Below are positions 33,493-40,970 of a DNA stretch of 64,000 nucleotides, piece after piece; the first letter of the stretch is position 1, and each line of letters opens with the position of its first letter. A program made the translations under genes and the position numbers. This DNA is from Sphaerisporangium rufum (GTDB lineage Bacteria > Actinomycetota > Actinomycetes > Streptosporangiales > Streptosporangiaceae), in contig NZ_BOOU01000055.1 of the NCBI RefSeq assembly GCF_016863395.1, positions 1 to 64,000 of the forward strand, read 5' to 3'. Under the pieces are notes generated by a model that saw only the letters and a program-made list of their open reading frames with translations, searched no databases and was not told the DNA's origin.

Positions 33493-34104
33493 TTACCGGA
33501 CATTTCCGTCTTTGTCGGGAAGGTCGTCGGCCAGCCGCCGCCGGGCCACCGCGACGTCCGCCATGGTGTCGCAGTCGAACCATGGCGCCCGCCCGTCGCC
33601 CCCGGGCGGCAGCCGCAGCCGGACCGGCTCCAGCGGCCCGAGCAGCCCGCGCAGCGACCCGCCCCGGTAGCCGGCCAGGGCCCCGGCGAGCGGCTCCCGG
33701 CGCCACACGCCGGTCAGCCACTGCTCCCGGCCCTCCTCGTCCACCAGCAGGGCCCCGGCCCGCTCCCCCACGGCGGCCCGCAGCGCGGCGACGTGCCCGG
33801 GCAGCAGGAAGGGCAGGTCGGCGGCGAGCAGCGCCACCAGCGCAGCCGCGCACCGCGCCAGCCCGGCCCGCAGCGCGGGCACCGGGCCGGCGCCCGGCGG
33901 ATCCTCGCAGGCGAACTCGGCTCCCGGCAGGCCGGGCCGCGGCGGGCCGACCACCACCAGCCGGGCCGCGTGCGGGACCGCGGCCGCGACCCGCTCGACC
34001 AGCGGCCGGCCGCCGACCGGCAGCCCCGGCTTGTCGGCACCGCCGAGCCGGCGCGCGCCGCCGCCGGCCAGCAGCACCGCGTCGTACGCCGGCCGGGGCG
34101 CCAC
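33493..34104 (-). CDS. mobA: Molybdenum cofactor guanylyltransferase MobA
   Basis: The 203-residue nucleotidyltransferase shows the GTP-binding signature AVLLAGGGARRLGGADKPGL, PGAGPVPALRAGL and LVALLAADLPFL. It attaches GMP to molybdopterin to give the MGD cofactor that NasA-type nitrate reductases require, linking it functionally to the nas genes 24 kb away. GTG 34104 starts one base after the moaA stop. Confidence 0.92.
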   Translation of the reverse strand: MAPRPAYDAVLLAGGGARRLGGADKPGLPVGGRPLVERVAAAVPHAARLVVVGPPRPGLPGAEFACEDPPGAGPVPALRAGLARCAAALVALLAADLPFLLPGHVAALRAAVGERAGALLVDEEGREQWLTGVWRREPLAGALAGYRGGSLRGLLGPLEPVRLRLPPGGDGRAPWFDCDTMADVAVARRRLADDLPDKDGNVR

Positions 34105-34105
34105 C

Positions 34106-35095
34106 TCAGCCGCCGATGGCCGACATGGGACGGGCCGGCCGCAGGAACGCCGGATCGTCGATGCCGTGCCCGGCCCGCTTGCCGCGCACCGCGGCGGTCC
34201 ACCGCGCGGCGATCTCGTCGTCTGAGGCGCTGCCGCGCAGCGCGGCGCGCAGGTCGGACTCCTCGGTGGCGAACAGGCAGTTGCGGATCTGGCCGTCGGC
34301 GGTCAGCCGCACCCGGTCGCAGGCGCCGCAGAACGGGCGGGTCACCGAGCCGATCACCCCGACCCGGGCCGGGCCGCCGTCCACCAGGAAGATCTCGGCG
34401 GGCGCGCTGCCGCGCTCGCCGGGTTCGTCGGGAGTGAGCGAGAAGTGCCCGTTCAGCATGCCGAGGATCTCGTCCGCGGTGACCATCGTGTCGCGGCGCC
34501 AGCCGTGCTGGGCGTCCAGGGGCATCTGCTCGATGAAGCGCAGCTCGTAGCCGCGCTCCAGGCAGAAGCGCAGCAGCCCGGCCGCCTCGTGCTCGTTCAC
34601 CCCCCGCATCAGCACCGAGTTCACCTTGACCGGGCGCAGGCCGGCCCGCTCGGCGGCGGCGAGCCCGGCGAGCACGTCCGGCAACCGGTCGCGGTGCGCG
34701 AGCCGGACGAAGGTCTGCCGGTCCAGGGTGTCGAGCGAGATGTTCACCCGGTCCAGCCCGGCGGCGGCGAGGGGCTCGGCCAGCCGGGCCAGGCCGATGC
34801 CGTTGGAGGTGATCGACACCTGTGGCCGGGGGCGCAACGCCGTGGTGCGGGCGACGATCTCGGTCAGCTCGCGGCGCAGCAGCGGCTCGCCGCCCGTGTA
34901 ACGGACCTCGGTGATCCCGAGCCGCCGCACGCCGATCTCCACCAGCCGGCAGATCTCGTCCGCGGTGAGCAGGTCGGGCTTGGGCAGCCAGTCGAGCCCT
35001 TCCGGCGGCATGCAGTAGCCGCACCGCAGGTTGCACTTGTCGGTCAGCGAGACCCGCAGATCGGTCGCCACCCGCCCGAAGGAGTCGACGAGCAC
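34106..35095 (-). CDS. moaA: GTP 3',8-cyclase MoaA
   Basis: This 329-residue radical-SAM enzyme makes the first step of molybdopterin synthesis. Cys21, Cys25 and Cys28 (KCNLRCGYCMPPEG) bind the SAM cluster. A second C-terminal cluster is supplied by CGACDRVRLTADGQIRNC, and the protein ends with the conserved Gly-Gly. I chose GTG 35095 because GGGAGGG lies just upstream and because homologues begin LVDSFGRVATDLRVSLT; the frame is open further back. First gene of moaA-mobA-DUF6457. Confidence 0.95.
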   Translation of the reverse strand: MLVDSFGRVATDLRVSLTDKCNLRCGYCMPPEGLDWLPKPDLLTADEICRLVEIGVRRLGITEVRYTGGEPLLRRELTEIVARTTALRPRPQVSITSNGIGLARLAEPLAAAGLDRVNISLDTLDRQTFVRLAHRDRLPDVLAGLAAAERAGLRPVKVNSVLMRGVNEHEAAGLLRFCLERGYELRFIEQMPLDAQHGWRRDTMVTADEILGMLNGHFSLTPDEPGERGSAPAEIFLVDGGPARVGVIGSVTRPFCGACDRVRLTADGQIRNCLFATEESDLRAALRGSASDDEIAARWTAAVRGKRAGHGIDDPAFLRPARPMSAIGG

Positions 35096-35360
35096 CGGTG
35101 CCCTCCCAGCCGTGCGTACGAGGCGTGATCGGTCAGATGGCCAGCCTATGCCGCGCGGCGCGGCGCCCGGCGTGGCGCATCTCCCCTTCCCCGCCCAACC
35201 ATCGGCGCCCGCGGCCGATTCCCTGGCTCCGACCCCGGCCGCCGGGACGCACTGGGGTTCCGGGCGGACCGCATCGGGGGGACCGCCGGGGTTTACGGGG
35301 CAAGCCACGGGGATAGGGCGAAAGAGGCATTCTCCGCCCTCTGTGACCAGTGTGAAAACG

Positions 35361-35380
35361 AACCAAGCAATCGCTTGGTT
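35361..35380. promoter_or_regulatory. Perfect inverted repeat, likely repressor operator for ehu operon
   Basis: AACCAAGC and GCTTGGTT form perfect 8-base arms around AATC. Size and symmetry are typical of TetR- or GntR-type operators. It lies about 220 bases upstream of ehuB, just before an AT-rich stretch. No regulator gene is adjacent, so the cognate protein is unknown. A terminator is less likely because it does not follow a gene on either strand. Confidence 0.55.
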
Positions 35381-35496
35381 GTTTTATCAACGATTCGGTT
35401 ACAGCCCGGCAAAGCCAGGTAGCCCCCTGTTGCGCCAGTAAGCCACGCTGACCTGGGACGACACTCAAATTTCGGACAGACTGCGCGATTTTTGAT

Positions 35497-35524
35497 CCTC
35501 CGACGATCTCATTACGGTCGGAGG
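35497..35524 (+). promoter_or_regulatory. Hairpin in ehuB leader
   Basis: CCTCCGAC (35497-35504) and GTCGGAGG (35517-35524) form a perfect 8-bp stem with a 12-base loop, preceded by TTTTTGAT. It could be a leader hairpin, an operator or a pause site 79 bases before ehuB. No known riboswitch is recognised. Confidence 0.4.
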
Positions 35525-35602
35525 CCTGGTACGTGTCCAGCGTCCCGACAAGCAGACGACCCACCACGAGCAGCGAGAGCACGAACGAGGAGCGAGAGAC
35601 CA

Positions 35603-36538
35603 GTGGCGGACACTCCCTACACCCGGCGCGGCTTCATGCGCGGCACCGGAGCCCTGATCACCGCGCTGGCCGCGGCCCCGCTGGCGGTCGCCGGTTGCAG
35701 CAAGGCCGAAGGCACCGGCGGTACCGGCGCCACCGGCGACGGCGACACCCTGGAGCGGATCAAATCCACCGGACGGGTCAAGGTCGGCTTCGCCAACGAG
35801 GCTCCCTACGGCTTCCGCGACAAGAGCGGCAAGCTCACCGGCGAGGCCCCCGAACTCGCCCGGGCGATCTTCAAGGGCCTGGGCACCATCGAGCTGGAAC
35901 CGGTGCTGGTCGACTCCTTCGGCGCCCTGATCCCCGGCCTGGTGGCCGGCCAGTACGACCTCATCGCCGCCGGGATGTTCATCACCCCCGAGCGCTGCGG
36001 GCAGATCGCCTTCTCCAACCCCGACTACGCCGGGGCGAGCGCGTTCATGGTCGAGCGGGGCAACCCCAAGGGACTCACCTCCTTCGACAAGGTCAAGTCC
36101 TCCGGGGCCACCATCGCGGTGCTGGAGGGCGCCGCCGAGAAGGGCTACGCCGACGCGGCCGGCGTGGACGGCGGCAAGATCAAGGTCTACCCCAAGGCCA
36201 ACGACGCGGTGCAAGGGCTCGCCGACGGCCGGGTGGACGCGGTCGCGCTGACCGCCATCACGCTGCGCTGGACATTGAAGGAGAACCCCTCCTTCGCCGG
36301 CGCGGGCCTTGAGGTCACCGAAGGGTTCATCCCGGTCGTGAACGGCCAGAAGCAGCTCGGCGCGGGCGGTTTCGGGTTCCGCACGTCCGACACCACCTTG
36401 CGGCAGGCGTTCGACACCGAGCTGAAGAAGCTGCAGGACGGCGGGAAGCTGCTGCCGATCGTCGAGCCGTTCGGGTTCGGCGAGACCGAGGTCGAGACCG
36501 CCAAGACGCTGACCGCCGAGCAGCTCTGCGCGGCCTGA
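35603..36538 (+). CDS. ehuB: Ectoine/hydroxyectoine ABC transporter substrate-binding lipoprotein EhuB
   Basis: The 311-residue product has a twin-arginine-like signal (TRRGFMRG) and a lipobox ending AVAGC, so it is probably a Tat-exported lipoprotein. The mature part is an extracellular amino-acid-type binding protein: VKVGFANEAPYGFRDKSGKL, GALIPGLVAGQYDLIAAGMFITPERC and GRVDAVALT closely follow EhuB. The start is GTG 35603, ten bases after GAGGAG. It heads a four-gene operon in the standard order ehuBCDA. General polar amino-acid uptake is the alternative. Confidence 0.88.
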   Translation: MADTPYTRRGFMRGTGALITALAAAPLAVAGCSKAEGTGGTGATGDGDTLERIKSTGRVKVGFANEAPYGFRDKSGKLTGEAPELARAIFKGLGTIELEPVLVDSFGALIPGLVAGQYDLIAAGMFITPERCGQIAFSNPDYAGASAFMVERGNPKGLTSFDKVKSSGATIAVLEGAAEKGYADAAGVDGGKIKVYPKANDAVQGLADGRVDAVALTAITLRWTLKENPSFAGAGLEVTEGFIPVVNGQKQLGAGGFGFRTSDTTLRQAFDTELKKLQDGGKLLPIVEPFGFGETEVETAKTLTAEQLCAA

Positions 36539-36545
36539 CCGACTC

Positions 36546-37298
36546 ATGATGCTCTCCTTCACCGCGCCGGGCCCGCTCGGCACCGCCGCGGAAGTGCTGC
36601 CGTACCTGCTGGACGGCGCCGTGGTCACCGTCAAGGTCGCGCTGGGCGCCACCCCGGTGGCGCTGGCGCTGGCGTTCATCGCCGGCCTGGCCGGCTGCTC
36701 CGGCAGCCGCTGGGCCCGTGGCGTCTCCCGCGGCTACCTGGAGTTCTTCCGCGGCACCGCGGTGATCGTCCAGATGTACTGGATCTTCTACGCGATGCCC
36801 GCGCTGACCGGCTACCGGCTGGACCCGGTGTTCGCGGGCGTCATCGCGGTCGGGCTCAACCTGGGCGCCTACGGCTCGGAGGTCGTGCGGGGCGCGATCG
36901 CCGCGGTGCCGGTGCCGCAGCGGGAGGCGGGCATCGCGCTGAACTTCGGCCCGGTGCAGCGGATGGTCCGCATCATCCTGCCGCAGGCGTGGGTGGCCAT
37001 GCTGCCGCCGCTGAACAACCTGTGGATCGAGCTGCTGAAGGCCACCTCGCTGGTCTCGGTCATCTCGGTGGCCGACGTCATCGCCGAGAGCCGCACCCTG
37101 CGCAACACCGGATACTCGCCGCTGGTCGTCATGACCCTGGTGCTGCTGATCTACCTGCTCCTGGCGCTCATAATCACCCTGATCATGCGGATGCTGGAGC
37201 GGCGCGCCGCCCACCGGGTCGGCCGCGAGCCGCCCCCGCTGCTGCCCCGGCGCCGTCGCCGGCGTCCCCCGGTGCCGGTGCGGGGGGAGGTCGCCTGA
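36546..37298 (+). CDS. ehuC: Ectoine/hydroxyectoine ABC transporter permease EhuC
   Basis: The 250-residue polar-amino-acid-type permease has about five hydrophobic helices. The HisM/GlnP signature includes EFFRGTAVIVQMYWIFYAMP, the EAA-like loop GSEVVRGAIAAVPVPQREAGIALNFGP, and LIYLLLALIITLIMRMLERR at the end. The C-terminus is extended by an arginine/proline-rich tail of about 30 residues. Its stop overlaps the ehuD ATG by one base (TGATG). Confidence 0.9.
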   Translation: MMLSFTAPGPLGTAAEVLPYLLDGAVVTVKVALGATPVALALAFIAGLAGCSGSRWARGVSRGYLEFFRGTAVIVQMYWIFYAMPALTGYRLDPVFAGVIAVGLNLGAYGSEVVRGAIAAVPVPQREAGIALNFGPVQRMVRIILPQAWVAMLPPLNNLWIELLKATSLVSVISVADVIAESRTLRNTGYSPLVVMTLVLLIYLLLALIITLIMRMLERRAAHRVGREPPPLLPRRRRRRPPVPVRGEVA

Positions 37299-37954
37299 TG
37301 GACTGGGACTGGGATTACGCGCTCTCCATCGCGCCGGAGATGCTGACCACCGGCCTGAAGGTCACCCTGCAGGCCACGTTCGCCGGCGCGCTGGTCGCGT
37401 TCGCGCTCGGGCTGGTGCTCGCCCTGGGGTTGCGTGCCCCATGGTCGGGCATCCGCGGGCCGGTGCGCCTGATCATCGAGTTCGTCCGCAGCACGCCGCT
37501 GGTGGCGCAGCTGTTCTTCGTCTACTACGTCTTCCCCAGCGCCCTCGGGATCAGCATGAGCGCGCTGGCCACCGGCATCGTGGTGCTCGGCGTGCACTAC
37601 GCCGCCTACACCGCCGAGGTGTACCGCTCGGGCATCGACTCGGTGCCGAAAGGCCAGTGGGAGGCGGCCGTCGCGCTCAACCTGAGCCGCCCCCGCACCT
37701 GGACGAGCGTCGTGCTGCCGCAGGCGGTGCGCCGGGTGCTGCCCATGCTGGGCAACTACCTGATCGCCATCTTCAAGGAGACCCCGCAGCTCACGCTGAT
37801 CACCGTGGTGGACATCCTCGGCCTGGGCCGCCAGCTCGGCTCCGAGAACTTCCGCTACCTCGAACCCATCACCATCGCCGGGCTGTTCTTCCTGCTCGTC
37901 GCCATCCCGGCCTCTCTCGTCGTGCGCCGCTTGGAGCATCGCCTTGGAACGTGA
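37298..37954 (+). CDS. ehuD: Ectoine/hydroxyectoine ABC transporter permease EhuD
   Basis: The 218-residue permease pairs with EhuC. Features are ALSIAPEMLTTGLKVTLQATFAG, the RSTPLVAQLFFVYYVFPSAL stretch and the EAA loop YRSGIDSVPKGQWEAAVALN. The ATG at 37298 shares its A with the ehuC TGA. Length is typical for the family. Confidence 0.9.
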   Translation: MDWDWDYALSIAPEMLTTGLKVTLQATFAGALVAFALGLVLALGLRAPWSGIRGPVRLIIEFVRSTPLVAQLFFVYYVFPSALGISMSALATGIVVLGVHYAAYTAEVYRSGIDSVPKGQWEAAVALNLSRPRTWTSVVLPQAVRRVLPMLGNYLIAIFKETPQLTLITVVDILGLGRQLGSENFRYLEPITIAGLFFLLVAIPASLVVRRLEHRLGT

Positions 37955-38765
37955 ACCCGTGCCCGCCCCCGCCGACGCCGCGCCGGCGGCCGGCGACTGG
38001 ATGATCCGCTTCGACCAGGTGGTCAAGCGGTTCGGCGACCTGACCGTGCTGGACCACCTGGACTTCCACGTCCGCGCCAAGGAGCGCGTCACGCTGATCG
38101 GGCCGAGCGGCTCGGGCAAGACCACCATCCTGCGGCTGCTGATGACGCTGGAGCGGGTCACCGGCGGCCTGATCGAGGTCGACGGCCGGCCGTTCAGCCA
38201 CATGCCGGGCCGCGGCGGGCTGGTACCGGCCAACGAGAAGCACCTGCGGGTCGCCCGCCGCAAGATCGGCATGGTGTTCCAGCAGTTCAACCTGTTCCCC
38301 AACATGGACGTCATGCGCAACATCACCGAGGCGCCGGTGCGCTCCCTGGGCCGCTCCCGGGAGGAGGCCGAGACCCGGGGCGCCGAGCTGCTGGAGATGG
38401 TCGGCCTGGCCGACAAGGCGCACGAGCACCCGGCGCGGCTGTCCGGCGGCCAGCAGCAGCGGGTGGCCATCGCCCGGGCGCTGGCGATGGAGCCGGAGAT
38501 CCTGCTGCTGGACGAGGTGACCTCGGCACTGGACCCGGAGCTGGTGGCCGGCGTGCAGTGCCTGCTGCGGGACATCGCGCAGGAGTCGCAGCTGACCATC
38601 CTGTGCGTCACCCACGAGATGCACTTCGCCCGGGACATCTCCGACCGGGTGCTGATGTTCGACCGGGGCCGCATCGTCGAGGACGGCCCGCCCGAGCAGA
38701 TCTTCGGCGAGCCGCGCGAGCAGCGCACCCGCGACTTCCTGCAGGCGGTCATCGAGGCCGGCTGA
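37944..38765 (+). CDS. ehuA: Ectoine/hydroxyectoine ABC transporter ATP-binding protein EhuA
   Basis: The 273-residue ATPase has Walker A GPSGSGKTT, Q-loop VFQQFNLF, signature LSGGQQQR, Walker B ILLLDEVTSALD and the switch His in CVTHEM, all intact. TTG 37944 overlaps ehuD by 11 bases; GTG 37959 in frame is an alternative. Final gene of the uptake operon. No ectoine synthesis (ectABCD) or degradation genes are present in the window. Confidence 0.9.
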   Translation: MEREPVPAPADAAPAAGDWMIRFDQVVKRFGDLTVLDHLDFHVRAKERVTLIGPSGSGKTTILRLLMTLERVTGGLIEVDGRPFSHMPGRGGLVPANEKHLRVARRKIGMVFQQFNLFPNMDVMRNITEAPVRSLGRSREEAETRGAELLEMVGLADKAHEHPARLSGGQQQRVAIARALAMEPEILLLDEVTSALDPELVAGVQCLLRDIAQESQLTILCVTHEMHFARDISDRVLMFDRGRIVEDGPPEQIFGEPREQRTRDFLQAVIEAG

Positions 38766-38807
38766 CCGGGCCGGCGGTCTCGGGCCGGGCTCCCTCCGGG
38801 GCCGGTT

Positions 38808-38873
38808 GGCCGGCCGTCGCGATGGAGCCGGCCGGCCGTCGCGATGGAGCCGGCCGGCCGGCGGGACGGAGCC
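38808..38873. repeat. Three tandem 22-base repeats downstream of ehuA
   Basis: Two identical 22-base units (38808-38829 and 38830-38851, beginning GGCCGGCCGTCGCGATGG) are followed by a third diverged copy (38852-38873). They lie between the convergent ehuA and SMP-30 genes and do not code. Probably slippage; possibly transcript-end structure, since each unit contains a GGCCGGCC palindrome. Confidence 0.8.
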
Positions 38874-38883
38874 GCGGCCGCGA

Positions 38884-38916
38884 CGCTGAGCGCCGAGCGC
38901 GCCGCGGCGCTCAGCG
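38884..38916. terminator. Hairpin terminator overlapping the end of the SMP-30 gene
   Basis: An 11-bp perfect stem (38884-38894 with 38906-38916) brackets an 11-base loop. The right arm contains the SMP-30 stop codon. It lies between convergent genes and could end both transcripts; there is no T tract. Confidence 0.55.
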
Positions 38917-39750
38917 ACGCGCGGCGGGGACGTCGACCGGGACGGACAGCACGCACCCGGTGCCCGGCGGCACCATCTCCGGCACGCCGCGCCATTCGGC
39001 CGCGGTGATGAACAGCGTCGCGCCGTCCGCACCGCCGAGCTCGCAGGCGAACCCGCCCCGGTCCAGCTCCACGGTCCGCGTCACCCGGCCGCCCTCGCGC
39101 ACCCGGACGCACCGCCGGTTGGGCACGTCGGCGTACCAGACGGCACCCTCGGCGTCCAGGCAGATGCCGTCCGGCACGCCACCTCCCAGATCGGCCCAGA
39201 CCCGCGCGCCGGACAGGCCGCCGCCGGGCTCGACGTCGTAGCCCATCAGCCGGCCGGCGTAGGAGTCGGCGACGATCAGCGTCGAGCCGTCGGCTGTCAG
39301 GGCCATGCCGTTGGCGAAGGTGAGGCCGGTGGCGACCTCGCGCGCCGAGCCGTCCGGGCCGACGTAGGCGACGCCGCCCGGCGCGGGTTCGGCGCCGGAG
39401 AGCATGTCGAAGCCGATGCGGTCGACGTAGACCCCGCCGCGGCCGTCGGCGACGACGTCGTTCCAGCCGCCGCCGAGACCGGCCAGGCCGGCGTGGGTCA
39501 CCAGCGATCCGTCGGCCTCCCGGCGCAGCAGCCGCTCGCGGGCGGAGTCCACCAGCAGCAGCCGCCCGCCGGGGAGCCAGGCGATGCACAGCGGCAGCGA
39601 GTCCACCCGGGCGATCACCTCGGGCGTGCCGTCCGGTTCCAGGGCGATCACCTCGCCCGCCGTCCAGTCGGCGAAGTACAGGCGGCCGTCGTGCCACCGG
39701 GGCGACTCCACCAGGCCACGGCCGGTGATCAGGGTCCGCGGTTCGGCCAT
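38911..39750 (-). CDS. SMP-30/gluconolactonase/LRE family protein
   Basis: This 279-residue six-bladed propeller matches lactonases: ESPRWHDGRLYFADWTAGEV (metal-binding Glu), GGWNDVVADGRGGVYV (metal Asn), TFANGMALTADGSTLIVADSYAG and GGVPDGICLDAEGAVWYA (metal Asp). It would hydrolyse a sugar lactone or similar ester; the substrate is unknown. No sugar catabolic genes flank it, so pathway context is lacking. Confidence 0.9.
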   Translation of the reverse strand: MAEPRTLITGRGLVESPRWHDGRLYFADWTAGEVIALEPDGTPEVIARVDSLPLCIAWLPGGRLLLVDSARERLLRREADGSLVTHAGLAGLGGGWNDVVADGRGGVYVDRIGFDMLSGAEPAPGGVAYVGPDGSAREVATGLTFANGMALTADGSTLIVADSYAGRLMGYDVEPGGGLSGARVWADLGGGVPDGICLDAEGAVWYADVPNRRCVRVREGGRVTRTVELDRGGFACELGGADGATLFITAAEWRGVPEMVPPGTGCVLSVPVDVPAARR

Positions 39751-40045
39751 CCGAGCTCCTCAAGGTATCGATGTTCCGCCGCGGCGGGCACCGGGCGACG
39801 TGGCGGCACCGTCCGGCCCGCGGGCGGCTCCCGGTGTCTACACGAACGAGGATGCCGCGGATCGACACCACCGCCGGGGATCCGCACCGGCCCGGACCGG
39901 CGGTTGCGCGCGGATGACAAGAACCGGCGGCAAGCCCTGCGTCCCGCGCGTAGAAACGTGCGCTTTCACACGGATATAACCGGTCGGACGACCTTTCCGG
40001 GTACCCGTCTCCCCCATCGCGTGCGGTGGGACCGAGGAGGAGCGC
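39751..40045. other. Intergenic region between divergent SMP-30 and secreted-protein genes
   Basis: This 295-base spacer must carry two divergent promoters. No gene or conserved structure is recognised. A GAGGAGGAG ribosome site lies at about 40033-40041 for the next gene. Confidence 0.5.
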
Positions 40046-40798
40046 ATGAGCGTTCTCGTCCGGCGGCTCGCCGCCGGCGCCGCGGCCGCCGTGCTGGCGG
40101 CCGGCCTGCCGGCGCCGGCCGCCGCGGCCGCCCCCGGCTACCACCCGAGCGACGCGGACTGGGCCGACTGCCCGCGGCTGCCGAAGGGGGCCACGCCGGA
40201 CACCTGGAGCTGCATATTCATCATCACCGTCGGCGGCACCATGCGGCTCGGCAAGATCGAGCAACCGCTGACCGCGCCGCTGCGCATCACCGTCGCCCAG
40301 GGCAAGACCGCCGGCGGCGGCACCGCGGCCGCGTTCGGCGCCGTCAAGGGTGAGCGGATGAAGGTGCCCGGCGGGCTGATCGGCAAGCCGTTCGAGGTGC
40401 CCAAGCTCACCGACGTGTACGTCGAGACCGAGGGCACCGGGCGGATCGAGGCCGGCCCGATCTTCCCGACCGGCGTCGGCATCAAGATCCGGATGATCCA
40501 CCCGCTGCTCGGCGGGAAATGCTACATCGGCGGCGACTCCCGGCCGATCGTGCTGAACCCGGAGATCGGCTCGCTCGACCTCACCTCGATCGACGGCATC
40601 GCGGTCTTCAAGGCCACCGCCAAGGACGACCGGTTCGCGGTGCCGAAGGCGAGCGGCTGCGGCCTGAACTGGGGTCTGGTCAACAGCGCGGTGAACCTGC
40701 GGGCCGGGCTCCCCTCCGCCGCCGGCCAGAACTCGGCCGACCTGCAGTGGTACGTCCGCGGCAAGTCCTACACCGAACTTCCCGACCTGGTGTCCTGA
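40046..40798 (+). CDS. Secreted protein of unknown function
   Basis: The 250-residue product starts with a clear Sec signal peptide (VRRLAAGAAAAVLAAGLPAPAAAAAPG, with cleavage near residue 29). The mature part contains four cysteines (WADCPRLPKG, WSCIFIITVGG, KCYIGG, SGCGLNWG) that could form two disulphides, and beta-rich sequence. Similar proteins occur in Streptomyces and relatives without assigned function. It ends before two strong hairpins. Confidence 0.75.
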   Translation: MSVLVRRLAAGAAAAVLAAGLPAPAAAAAPGYHPSDADWADCPRLPKGATPDTWSCIFIITVGGTMRLGKIEQPLTAPLRITVAQGKTAGGGTAAAFGAVKGERMKVPGGLIGKPFEVPKLTDVYVETEGTGRIEAGPIFPTGVGIKIRMIHPLLGGKCYIGGDSRPIVLNPEIGSLDLTSIDGIAVFKATAKDDRFAVPKASGCGLNWGLVNSAVNLRAGLPSAAGQNSADLQWYVRGKSYTELPDLVS

Positions 40799-40807
40799 CC
40801 CGCCGGG

Positions 40808-40887
40808 CGCCACGGCCTCCCCTGCCGTGGCGTGCCCACCCCCCACGCGAGCGCCGGCCCATCCCTCCCCCCGGGCCGGCGCTCGCG
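40808..40887 (+). terminator. Two tandem hairpins after the secreted-protein gene
   Basis: Hairpin 1 has a 9-bp stem (40808-40816 with 40824-40832, loop CTCCCCT). Hairpin 2 has a perfect 15-bp stem (40846-40860 with 40873-40887) around a C-rich loop ending CCCCCC. They start 10 bases past the stop codon, so tandem termination is the simplest reading. The C-run loops recall the 33.0-kb RNA. Confidence 0.6.
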
Positions 40888-40970
40888 CGCGTCCGCCCGC
40901 CGCACGCATGCCCATGCCCGGCAAGGGCATGACATGGGTGTCGTCAACAAAGCGAGGCGGGAAATCCCAT

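Larger units (their letters stand above)
35096..35602. other. 507-base intergenic region between moaA and ehuB
   Basis: No gene is supported. The moaA-proximal half (35096-35330) is GC-rich. From 35330 composition shifts to A/T-rich, consistent with the ehu promoter and leader. It contains a perfect inverted repeat (35361-35380), a CCAGGT/ACCTGG pair near 35413-35456, and an 8-bp hairpin (35497-35524). Confidence 0.6.
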
